Below, piece after piece: positions 9,646-18,454 of a stretch of 64,000 nucleotides of DNA; within the stretch, counting starts at the first letter, position 1; each line of letters starts with the position of its first letter. The stretch is from Conus ventricosus (Eukaryota; Mollusca; Gastropoda; Neogastropoda; Conidae). The notes beneath the pieces were generated by a model. The model was not told where the DNA came from. It worked only from the letters and a program-made list of their open reading frames with translations, and did no database searches. The translations under genes and the position numbers were made by a program. Location: positions 65,618,607 to 65,682,606 of the forward strand of contig CM031596.1 in NCBI GenBank assembly GCA_018398815.1. Reading direction: 5' to 3'.

Positions 9646-12600
9646 ATGGCTAAGATATATGAAGGTCCAGATGAATTGTTTGAAGGAATGCTTGAGAGAG
9701 AGCGTTTATCAAGAGCACTGAATGATATTGATTTAGAAGTCATTGACCCAACAAACGTACAGGCAAGTGTTGTTCATGCTATTTCTCAAGTTCCAGGCAA
9801 AACTAACAATTAGACCCGCCAGTTAAAGTAATGTTAGCTGTTTTAATCGACTATGTAACAATAAATGAAGAAAATCTAGAAGTCTGGGTCTCAACTAAAC
9901 AACAGACTATTCTTTCCTCTAATGACTTAACACCCGGTTGGGCAGACGAACTGCTTACACAGTTTGACGCTGCCGCTGAAGAAGCTAAAATGAGAGGCTC
10001 TGGTTGGTCAGAGGGCGAAGTCTTAGAGATTAGATTAAAACAGGCTAAGTATGCACCGATTGTAGGCAAGGCTTACATTCCGCTACCTCGGGAGTTGGTT
10101 TTAAAGAGAGCAGTTTTAAACATAAAAAATTCAGACAACAAATGTTTCATGTGGTGCGTTCTTGCAAGGCTGCATCATGTCGCGAACACGCAGAAAGAGT
10201 GACTAACTATCGGCAATACGCCAAAGATCTTAACTTCAATGGAATATCCTTTCCTGTTAGTGTAGACCAAATTGATCAGTTTGAAGAACAAAACAACCCA
10301 ATAACTGTTAATGTATACACATGGGATGAGGAAACAAATTTGGTGCCAATTAAAGTGTCCAAGAAACAGTCAACAATAGGCGAACCAGCCAAAAGTCATG
10401 TGGACTTACTCCTAATGTTTTCGCCAGCAGGGCTGCCCCATTACACATTGATACGCACAATGAGCAGATTATTAGCGCATACTTCAAAGCATGAACATAA
10501 ACAAGAATTCTGTAGAAAATGTTTAACAAGAATTCCAACCGCTCAAGCCGCGCTTGAACATATAAAACATTGTAAAAGTTCATGTAGACTGTAAGACAGA
10601 ACTAACTACGCCCCCGCCAGGATCTAAGTTAGTTTTAAGAACTGGAAACGGCTGCAAACAAGTCCATACGTAGTTTACGCAGACTTCGAGTCGCTTATTG
10701 TTCCTTATGAAGGGCCAGCACCACAAAAACTTCGAAAAACAGTCTTAATGAGTAATCATCAGATTTGTTCATTTGCCTCATTATGTTAGGTCGGATGGCG
10801 TTTATTCAGAGCCAGAATTATATAGAGGGCCAGATGCTGCAGAAACATTCTTAAACGCATGCAGCAAGTGCGTAACGCCTGTTCTAATAATCTAAACTTA
10901 TCTGAAATCATAATGGCGCCTGAAGACCAACAACAGTATGACTCAGCCACGCATTGTTGGATTTGCGGTTTAGAGCTAACGCCCAAGAGTGTAAACCCCA
11001 CAGTAAGAGACCATGATCACATTAGTGGGAAGTTTAGAGGTGCAGCGCACAGTAAATGCAATCTTCAACTAAAGTTTGATCCAAAGACATGGAAGCTGCC
11101 TGTATTCTTTCACAACTTGCGAGGTTATGACTCTCACCTTATAATGCAAGCAGTAACCAGCGCCTTCAGGGTAGCATGCATTGCACAGTCATCAGAAAAG
11201 TACATGTGTTTCACTTTAAATAACATGTCTTTCTACGACTCTATGCAACACATGATGGGCTCATAGAGGCACTGCTATGTCCTTAAAGTCCTGCCCAATA
11301 AACGGAAAAATATTTTGACTCAACTCTTGTTAGAAAGGGTGTTTACCCTTATGAAATACATGAACAGTTGGGAAAGGTTTGACGAAGATACACTTCCGCC
11401 TAAAGGCGCGTTCTTTTCTAGTCTTAGAGGAAAGGGGTGTCAGCGATTCCGATTACCAGCATGCTCAAGATGCTTGGCAAAAGTTAGATTGTTAAAACGA
11501 TGGGAGACTATCATGACTCCTATTTAATGGCAGATGTATGTTTGTTGCGGAGTCTTTGAAAATTATAGAAAGACCTGCATGAAACATTACAGTTTGGATC
11601 CTGCGCATTATATTTCTGCACCCGGGATGAGCTGGGACGCTTTCTTAAAGTTTACTGGAGTACAGATTGATTTATTGTCAGATTTACCAATGATTCAGAT
11701 GATGAAAACGGATTGCGTGGGGGAATTAGTATGGCGTCGCATCATTACTGTAAAGCAAACAACAAATACTTGGACGACTATGATCCGAGTTAAAAGGTCT
11801 ACTATCTTATGTATTAGATGCAAACAATCTGTATGGTTGGGCTATGGCGCAATCACTTCCATTACGCAACTTTAAAATGTACACAGGCGGTGACCGAACA
11901 ATATTCAAAAGGCATTAAAGTGGTTGGGCAGTTTAACGCCTGATCAACAGCGTGGTTTCATTCTAGAAGTTGACTTAGAAAATCCTTATGAACTCCATGA
12001 CCTGCATAATGACTACCCATTAGCTGCAGAAAGCCTAAAGATGAACCCAAGAGAGCCGCCTAAACTTGTGCCTAATCTTCGGGCAAAAAAAATTATGTCT
12101 GTCATTACAGACTTCTGCAATTTTATTTAAGACATGGGTTGAAGTTGACAGCAGTTCATCGTATAATTGCTTTTGATCAAGAACAGTTCATGAAACCCTA
12201 CATCATGAAGAACACTGATCTCAGAACTAAATCCACAGATGCTTCAGAAAAAGACTTTTTCAAGTTGATGAACAACCAGCTGTTTGGAAAGACTATGGAG
12301 AATCCTCACAAGCGCAAAGACGTCAGATTGGTCACCAGAGAGAACGAAGCAATTAAGCTAAACTTCAAAACCAAATTACCAGGACTTCAGAAGATTTCAT
12401 GATCAGCTTTTTGGCATAATGATGAAAAAAAAGAAAGTCAAATTAGACAAACCTGTATTTATTGGGTTTACTGTTTTAGAATTATCAAAGCTTTTGATGT
12501 TAGAGTTTCTTTATGACTACTTTAAGCCCTCGTATCCTGAGTCCAGAGTACTTTACACAGATACAGACAGTTTTGTTATAGATATTCCTACTGAAGACAT

Positions 12601-13043
12601 CTATAAGACATGGAATTAGAAGTAGCTAAAGGAGCGAGCGGATGGTATGACACGTCCGATTATCCTAAAGATTCGCCTTTACATTCAATTACTAACAAGA
12701 AGGTTTTAGGAAAGATGAAGGATGAATTATCTGGAAAGGTGATCAAGGAGTATGTGGGGTTAAGGTCAAAAATGTACAGTATTTCGAGCCAGGAGAAAAT
12801 CATTAAGAAAGCAAAGGGAATATCTCGCAGTGTTGTGCAGTCAAACATATCACATGACAACTACAAAGAAGCATTGTTTGGCAATAAGACTTTTCAACAT
12901 GACAACGTAAAACTGCGATCTAATCTACATGAGATCAACACAACTGTTGTAACAAAGAAGTCATTAGATAGAACAAACACAAAAGGGTGTTTGTTAATCC
13001 AGAGTTTTCATATGCAATTGGGCACTGGAGAACCGTAAATTAA
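9646..13043 (+). CDS. Protein-primed family-B DNA polymerase with zinc-finger and endonuclease-VII-like insert, frameshifted
   Basis: About 1130 residues replicating the element. The N-terminal extension (MAKIYEGPDELFEG...) includes DNKCFMWCVLARLH and a zinc-finger-like CRKC...H..HC (about 10520-10575). The exonuclease domain shows YADFES (Exo I, near 10675), FHNLRGYDSHLIM (Exo II, 11108-11146) and YHDSYLMADVCLL (Exo III, near 11510). An HNH/endonuclease-VII-like insert, CWICG...VRDHDHISGKFRG...CNL, sits at about 10955-11065 between Exo I and Exo II. Palm motifs: A, DANNLYGWAM (near 11815-11845); B, KDFFKLMNNQLFGKTMEN (near 12250-12305); C, YTDTDSF (near 12553). It ends at 13043, touching the integrase gene tail to tail. 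At least ten frameshifts are seen here; some are absent from copy B. Confidence 0.92.
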
Positions 13044-13990
13044 TTAAAGCGGAACTGTGTCTGGCGGAATTATCTGCAGTTCTTCTTTCACAAAAGATCT
13101 TTGAGGAGCTGGTTGTTTTGTTGTGTCAGTTTCTCGTAAATAATACCGGGCGGATTCATCTTTACAATTCTTTTTATTTCATATGGGTCAACACTCCAAA
13201 CTGGATCGGTTGCCCTGATGCGAGTGTCCCCTTCTGCTTCCCCCGGTAAATAAAGGTACCTTACTTTCAATCCAATGGTAATAGTTTGCTGGATGAAGAC
13301 TCTCCTTCAGCAACATTTATTGTTTTTCTTTTGATTGCTTGTACTGGTTTTAACCCTTTAAATTCTTCATTATTCATTGCGCGCAAACTGAGGGCAATCT
13401 TCTAACCCATTCTGTGTTGCGAGAATTGTCAATCAGCTCTCTGTGATACTGGTAGGAAAAAAGTCTTTCAGCTAACTGTTTGTTAAAGTTTTCAACTAAA
13501 GCCTGTGATCTGTGAACTCCCGGAATGCCTCTTTAATGGTAACTCTATGTTTTAACAATAATTGATTCACTTGGCCTTTAAATTCTTTTCCATCATCAAC
13601 TTGAATCATGCGAGGGTAAGTTACGGGCCCTCGCTGGTATATACAGCTGTATGGCAACAGCAACAGCAGAAGCACTCTTTTGTGTTAATGGTTCTGCATC
13701 TTTGTATCTTGAAGCCATGTCAATGACTGTGAGTGCGTACTTAAATCTTTTTCGTCTAATCCTATCAGAGGGTAAATATAGAAGATCATTTGATGGGTGT
13801 CGTTTGGAGTTGTATTAACAAAGTGTGGCCTCTGTATTCGTCTAGGGGCAGGTAAATAAATTTGCCAAATTGCTTGTTTAGATAACCATTCCTTTGCTGT
13901 TTGTTCACTGGCCCCCGCCGCTTGGCTTAGCTTTTGTATTGCTGTGATACCCTTCCAATATCCTTTTGGCGAATAATAGATTTTGTTCAT
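13044..13990 (-). CDS. Retrovirus-type integrase (rve/DDE), frameshifted in this copy
   Basis: About 315 residues catalysing strand transfer of element ends into host DNA. Starts MNKIYYSPKGYWKG at 13990. An N-terminal helical region (AAGASEQTAKEWLSKQAIWQIYLP) precedes the catalytic core. Core acidic residues are Asp in VIDMASRY (near 13715), Asp in QVDDGKEF (near 13600), and Glu in ALVENFN (near 13495). A C-terminal SH3/chromo-like part reads RVRYLYLP-like and IRATDPVWSVDPYEIKRI. Frameshifts fall near 13735, 13640, 13530 and 13280. Copy B has the segment from MASRY to the stop in one frame of 225 codons, so several breaks here are probably errors. Gene U starts 3 bp upstream. Confidence 0.9.
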
Positions 13991-13993
13991 TTT

Positions 13994-14403
13994 TTACTCA
14001 GCAATATTATGTGCAACAAAATACACAACGGTCATACCAACGACAATAAACCCGATTTCTTGCATCTTTTGTTTTTCTGATGGTTGATAAAATCACTGAA
14101 TTTTGGTGGGGGCAATGTCTCGATTGGTTTGCCTGTTACAAGATAATATTGTTTTATTGCTTGATCAACATTTTTAAATGTGTAAGCTGCATGCCCCTGT
14201 TTTTTCAGTGTGTCAATTAAAAAATAAACTGCTCAAGTCTCTGCTTTTCATAGGCGTCTTTTGCAGCTGCTAGTTGCTCCATAGCTTTGTTATGTCTTTT
14301 TTCTCTCGCCGTCATCCCGCAGTTTACTAAATGCGAAATTACTTCCGCTAAAAGCAAGCGCATTCACCACAGCGCCGCCTATCATTATTGCGAGTGAAGC
14401 CAT
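13994..14403 (-). CDS. Gene U, small membrane protein (about 136 aa)
   Basis: Starts MASLAIMIGGAVVNALAFSG at 14403, a hydrophobic glycine-rich N-terminal helix. A charged coiled-coil-like part follows (EREKRHNKAMEQLAAAKDAY), then HAAYTFKNVDQAIKQYYLVTG, and a second hydrophobic helix near the end (GFIVVGMTVVYFVAHNIAE). The stop is at 13994, 3 bp before the integrase ATG, so the two are probably expressed together. Two indels, near 14310 and 14220, break it in this copy. The same N-terminal pattern is known to me from unannotated proteins of related animal elements. Function unknown; a virion membrane or scaffold protein is a guess. Confidence 0.65.
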
Positions 14404-14425
14404 TTTTTATAAATGTATTTTTTTC

Positions 14426-14659
14426 TTACATATTTATATTGTCTGGAATTATTCCTTGCTTAACTAGAAAATCTTTCGTTAGCAAACGAAGCTGCAACAA
14501 TAGCAATCAGCTTTGCTGAATCCTCAAAGTCTAGTTTGCCAAGATCTGCTGGTTTAATTCTTAACAGGCTTTTTACCAAGCATTGAGTATCCTACACTTA
14601 GTCCTCCAATAACAGCAGAATGGTATTACAAGGTTGGTAACAGTTTTTTCGGTGCTCAT
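14426..14659 (-). CDS. Gene T, small hydrophobic protein (about 76 aa)
   Basis: Starts MSTEKTVTNLVYHSAVIGG at 14659 and ends IIPDNINM at 14426. Two hydrophobic stretches (SAVIGGLSVGYQCLV and LIAIVAGFVC, as read in copy B) suggest two membrane passes. Indels near 14620, 14590 and 14480 break it here, while copy B (36604-36834) reads in one frame of 76 codons. It lies 22 bp upstream of gene U on the same strand and is divergent from P1 across 36 bp. Not recognised by name. Confidence 0.7.
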
Positions 14660-14695
14660 TTTTTAGAAAATAAAATAATTATAATTATTAAAAAC
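14660..14695. promoter_or_regulatory. 36-bp A/T-only divergent promoter between genes T and P1
   Basis: Only one G and one C occur in 36 bp between two divergent ATG codons. The tract contains TAAAATAATTATAATTATTA-like sequence, close to symmetrical. It must carry the signals for both genes. The same spacer is kept in copy B. Confidence 0.65.
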
Positions 14696-14937
14696 ATGAA
14701 CAGTGATGATCTACTACAGCTACAAGGCAGCCTAAACCTTCCTGAACTTATGAATGACCAAGTTGATGACCAAGCTATTATGCCCAAAAGGAAAGGCTGT
14801 ATTCTTTGGCAGCATGTGGAAAAACAAAACAGTTCCTCGGAACTGAATTCAGCATTGAACAGATTCAACAGATGTCGCCGCAAGACATTTTAAAGTATCA
14901 TAACAGGTATGAAGCGCAGTGGGGTCTAGAATGGTGA
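14696..14937 (+). CDS. Gene P1, small protein (about 80 aa)
   Basis: Starts MNSDDLLQLQGSLNLPELMN at 14696 and ends GLEW at TGA 14935-14937; the same stop is kept in copy B. It is acidic at the N-terminus. An FSIEQIQQMSPQDILKY segment looks helical. Frameshifts near 14790 and 14905 break it here. The stop overlaps the P2 start as ATGGTGA. No membrane segment and no recognised domain. Confidence 0.6.
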
Positions 14938-15266
14938 AAAGTGTGGGGCAAACGGTTCTAGTTTGTACACTAAACTAGTCAGTAGATTTGCTCCCATTGA
15001 TTCTGAACAAGATCTTACGTATGATTTAACGCAAGATCCAGTTTTAACAAAGTCATTAGAGTCTCTAGGGTGTATTTATACTATAGATTTGGAACATTGT
15101 TATCGCCATTAATCATGGGATAATAACTTTTAATCATATAGATTTTATTTCCCTTCAAAATGACCGAGCCAGAAAATCAGCAGAATCAGAAAACACTGAA
15201 TCAGGTGGAGAAAGTAACCAAGCCAGAAAATCAGCAGAAAACGCTGAATCAGGTGGAGACCATTAA
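14931..15266 (+). CDS. Gene P2, small protein overlapping P1 and P3 (about 112 aa)
   Basis: Starts MVKSVGQTVLSLYTKLVSRF at 14931, inside the P1 stop (ATGGTGA). The middle reads DSEQDLTYDLTQDPVLTKSL, then a hydrophobic block (RFGTLLSPLIMG and ITFNHIDF). The tail is a repeated RARKSAE/SNQARKSAE peptide ending SGGDH at 15266. The last 107 bp overlap the P3 start in another frame. Single-base indels near 15085 and 15120 are seen. Function unknown; likely membrane-associated. Confidence 0.55.
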
Positions 15267-15646
15267 AAATCCTGGGCGTGTTGAAGCAGGAAGAAAATTA
15301 GCAGAGTGGAACAGACAAAAAAAATTAATGTTACAGAATATAACTCATAATGAAAACATAACACCGCCAACGCCAGAACAAGTTGATTCAATGCCCGCTA
15401 TAAAAAACTCCATATGATTCAGGCCTACAGCGCCAAAGTCTTCATGGTATATTGAACTTAAAACTGTTGCCATTTTTGGCGCCATTGCTGCTGCTGGGGG
15501 CGGTTATTACGGTTATAAAATATATAAAGAATGGCAGCCAAAAAACAAAGCAATCAAAAAAATCTGAACCACTAAATACAGAAAACAACAGCACGCCAGA
15601 ACCGTCAACAACAAAAGATCATTTTGATCCATTTCAGATGGAATAA
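15160..15646 (+). CDS. Gene P3, protein with one membrane segment (about 162 aa)
   Basis: Starts MTEPENQQNQKTLNQVEK at 15160 after TTTATTTCCCTTCAAA. Residues 1-35 contain two copies of a PENQQ...KTLNQVE repeat that shares its DNA with the P2 tail. Then come GRVEAGRKLAEWNRQKKLML, an acidic linker, and a membrane helix within TVAIFGAIAAAGGGYYGYKI (about 15475-15530). A polar tail ends FDPFQME at 15646. Frameshifts near 15405, 15440 and 15545 interrupt it in this copy. A single-pass membrane protein; function unknown. Confidence 0.6.
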
Positions 15647-15689
15647 TATTTTAAGAACTTAATTTTAATTTTTTTAATAAAAATAGATC

Positions 15690-15899
15690 ATGGCGTATTA
15701 TAAAATGATGAAGTCAATAAATAAAGACATGGAGTCTATAAAAGGCATTTCCATAGACCAGAATTGTAATCAATGCGGTTGCTTCGGATGTAAAAACTTC
15801 ATTAAGATCTATGCAGAGAACGCTGAGCAAGACATTCTCAACGATGACACGTTTTTTGAGGCGTGTGTGTACTATATTAGGCATTACTATTTAAGATAA
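15690..15899 (+). CDS. Gene P4, small cysteine-rich protein (69 aa)
   Basis: Intact single frame: MAYYKMMKSINKD at 15690 to YYIRHYYLR at 15899, preceded by an A/T tract (TTTTTTTAATAAAAATAGATC). A CNQCGCFGC cluster at residues 26-34 may bind zinc. The rest is helical and acidic. It is the only small gene of copy A with no frameshift. In copy B it is broken by indels. Not recognised. Confidence 0.65.
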   Translation: MAYYKMMKSINKDMESIKGISIDQNCNQCGCFGCKNFIKIYAENAEQDILNDDTFFEACVYYIRHYYLR

Positions 15900-16100
15900 A
15901 AACATAAATTGTATTTTTTGATAATTATAAGATAACTAAATAAAGAACTTGGTTGTACTTAGAGGATGACTTAATTACAATTTGAGGTAACTTAATCAAG
16001 AACTTAATTAAAAACTTAAGAACTTTATTAAGAACTTGAAGTAACTTAATTAAAAACTTAATTAAGAACTTGGGGTAACTTAATTAAAAACTTAATTAAG
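15900..16100. repeat. A/T-rich tandem repeats built on CTTAATTAA
   Basis: After the P4 stop, about 200 bp repeats a unit of about 20-30 bp of the form GAACTT(G)..AACTTAATTAA. It includes several perfect TTAATTAA palindromes. Non-coding in all frames. Confidence 0.8.
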
Positions 16101-16109
16101 ACTTGGGGC

Positions 16110-16250
16110 GACTTGGGGGTAGGAGTGTGTGTGTGGTGTACACAGGGGGTGGGGTAGAAGGACGTGCGTGCGTGGGGGTGGGGGTGGGGGGACGTGCGTG
16201 CGTGGGGTGGGGGTGGGGGGACGTGCGTGCGTGGGGTAGGACAAAACACA
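16110..16250 (+). repeat. G-rich minisatellite (GGACGTGCGTGCGTGGGG units)
   Basis: Three units of GACGTGCGTGCGTGGGG followed by GGTGGGGGTGGGG-type linkers. The G-runs are spaced so that G-quadruplexes could form on this strand. Frames through it (Cys/Val-rich or His/Thr-rich) are repeat artefacts. Confidence 0.75.
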
Positions 16251-16379
16251 CACACACCACAAACACAAACAAACAACAAACAACAACAAACAAACACACA
16301 ATAGACAGGACAGTGCTTGTAGGAAAAGTGAAGTGCAGGGCGTTTGAAGCAGGTTTTCAGAAGAAATGTTTGCCAGGGT

Positions 16380-16765
16380 AGGTTGGCAAGATGGCTACCG
16401 ATCATGCATGATCGTTACTATATTTAGAACCACGTCAGAGCAGCAAGATGGCTGCCGATCATGCGGCGGTTACGCGTACGCAGAGCAGCAAGTTGTAGGT
16501 TAGCAAGATGGCTACCGATCATGCATGATCGTTACTATATTTAGAAACCACGTCAGAGCAGCAAGATGGCTGCCGATCATGCGGCTGTGACGTGTGCAGG
16601 TGGAGTAGAGGGGCTTTGTGGGTCAATCGGCAAACTCTGCCGATTGGCCTAGTTTTGTTTATTTAGAACCACGTCAGAGCAGCAAGATGGCTACCGATCA
16701 TGCATGATCGTTACTATAATTAGAACCACGTCAGAGCAGCAAGATGGCTGCCGTATACAGCCTAA
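16380..16765 (+). repeat. Iteron-like tandem repeat array with 16-bp palindromes
   Basis: Six copies of a GCAAGATGGCT(A/G)CCG core start near 16386, 16441, 16501, 16560, 16681 and 16738. The A and G versions alternate. Each A version runs into the perfect palindrome CGATCATGCATGATCG (16399-16414, 16516-16531, 16695-16710) and then into TTACTAT..TTAGAA..CCACGTCAGAGCA. The GATGGC core resembles YY1 sites. Between units four and five lies a hairpin CAATCGGCA-5nt-TGCCGATTG (about 16625-16647). Organised repeats next to a viral-type gene set suggest an origin or enhancer. Confidence 0.8.
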
Positions 16766-16791
16766 CAGCGTGCGGGGTTTGGACTACTTAG

Positions 16792-18190
16792 TTAATTAGC
16801 GAACAGCGCTATCAACGGAGGCCAATCGTCGAGGAGCAAGAAGTGCTCAGCAAGGCCTGGGAGGAGGGAGGGTGGGGAGGCTTGGGAATCGCCAGTAGTT
16901 AGTACACCCGTCATTGTATTTTTGAAGCATTTTATATGAAGATAGTGCTGGCTACACACTACTCCTCTCCATACTGGTAGATGTACTAAGGTCTGCCTAG
17001 CCCTATCTAGTTTTGCCAGAACATTCGAAAATCGCCATTCAGTTGCATAAGGGCACACTTGAAGGCAGATGAACTGGTTAGAATTAGAAAAGTAGAAAAG
17101 TATACACATCTTAATACACAGATCAGCTTGCTACATGAACACTGAATCTGTAGTTAACAATCAATCAAGTCTGATACAAACTGGGAACATTTTACTTGGG
17201 AGGAACAGCAAAATGTTTCAAAATATAGTTTTTAGCATACGAATCAGCCGTGTTTACCTCCGCCTTAAGAAATGAACGCCATGTTTTTTAAACATGGCTT
17301 TAGCTGTCTCAAGCCAGCTCCCAACAATCAACGCGTAATGGATTGTTTTGCTTCGGCCGACTTTCAACAAAGCAGCGCCATTTTTAGATAAGGAACCATC
17401 TCATCGATAGCCAAACACGTATTAAAACTGGCTGTATCTTTGTCAACAATATTGCCTTCAACGTTTTCATTTCCTTGAGCCAACAACCTTTAAGATACAC
17501 AATTCTGTTCTTCAGTAAAACGGTTGTTAGAATAACACACCCACCGCACAGTAAAACGCGCCGTGCTTGCCCAGCAGTCAGTGGAAGAATGTGTGGGTTA
17601 ACCTAGTCATGTAAGCGCCCGCTGATTGGCCAGGCTGTAACAGCGACGCCAGGCGGGCAGTGTTGGCTGATGTAATATGGTGCAATCGAGCAAGCTGGGC
17701 AGGAAGGAGTGGGGGTAGGGAAGAAGTGCGGCAGTATTGATTTTTTGGCCGGAGGACACACCTGCAATGTAAACAGGGAGCACGCCACCGTAGGCGAGGG
17801 GTATGCTACTGTAAACCCAGGGGCACATTTTTTTAAATAGTGTGTGTGTGTGTTTTGTGTGTGTGTGTGTGTGTGTGGTGTGTGTGTGTGTGTGTGTGTG
17901 TGTGGTTGTGTTATATATAAAGTTGTAGCTGATTCCATGTCTTCCACACAATTTAATCTATAAAGCTGTTGAAAAAGTATTTGTGATTCAAAAACTTTTT
18001 CTAACTTAGAATCCCCACTGTCTTCTAAAACTGCAGCTATTATTGCCATATGCAAACTTACACCACCCACGCACTGGAGAAATAAACACCCAAGTGCTGG
18101 GCAGGTAGGCCGGCAAACTAGCAATAAAAGCTTACACCTCCTGTACAGAGTTGACAGTACTGAAAAGAAAGCCGTGGGAACAGACACCGT
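16792..18190 (-). CDS. Possible spliced accessory gene in the right arm (unrecognised)
   Basis: Several coding-like pieces lie on the minus strand. One reads HMAIIAAVLEDSGDSKLEKV...YRLNCVEDMESATT (about 17930-18060). Another reads GNENVEGNIVDKDTASFNTCL...MVPYLKMALL, then after one indel KVGRSKTIHYALIVGSWLE...HFLRRR-stop (about 17255-17500). A third, open for 100 codons, includes YATEWRFSNVLAKLDRARQTLVH (16792-17070). A (TG)n tract (17838-17905) lies between the first two and would be intronic. Pyrimidine-rich AG acceptors are visible near 18165. A TATATAAA box on the plus strand and its complement near 18195 may mark a promoter. No family recognised; splice structure uncertain. Confidence 0.35.
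17838..17905 (+). repeat. (TG)n microsatellite
   Basis: About 68 bp of TG dinucleotides with few interruptions, inside the right arm of the element. The equivalent tract is found at about 40070-40140 in copy B. Confidence 0.9.
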
Positions 18191-18195
18191 TTGTA

Positions 18196-18283
18196 TATAA
18201 AGCGCGTTCAGTCACGGCTGCTTTTTCCCTACGTTACTCTATGGGCGTGTTCAGTCCCGGCTACTTTCCCCTACGCTACTCTC
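18196..18283 (+). repeat. Two 43-bp tandem units beside the right inverted repeat
   Basis: GCGCGTTCAGTCACGGCTGC..CCTACGTTACTCT is followed directly by a diverged second copy, GCGTGTTCAGTCCCGGCTAC..CCTACGCTACTCT. Together they abut the inner edge of the right terminal inverted repeat. Confidence 0.75.
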
Positions 18284-18454
18284 TGAAAACTTTAGTAAAT
18301 TAGTATTAAAACGGATAACCCTGCACAGTATGTTTGTTTGTAGATAATCGTTATTGAAGGCTTACTTGTCAGAGAACAGGGAAACCTTTATTCTGGCTCA
18401 CTTTCGCCCGAAAACTGGTTGAGGGCGAAAGTGAGCCAGAATGAAGGTTTCCCT

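Noticed and set aside
16058..16405. Proline/threonine/histidine-rich frames opposite the G-rich minisatellite
   Set aside because: Repeat artefacts, open in several frames at once.
15900..16765. CRISPR array
   Set aside because: Units are tandem with similar intervening sequence, not constant repeats with unique spacers, in a eukaryotic context.
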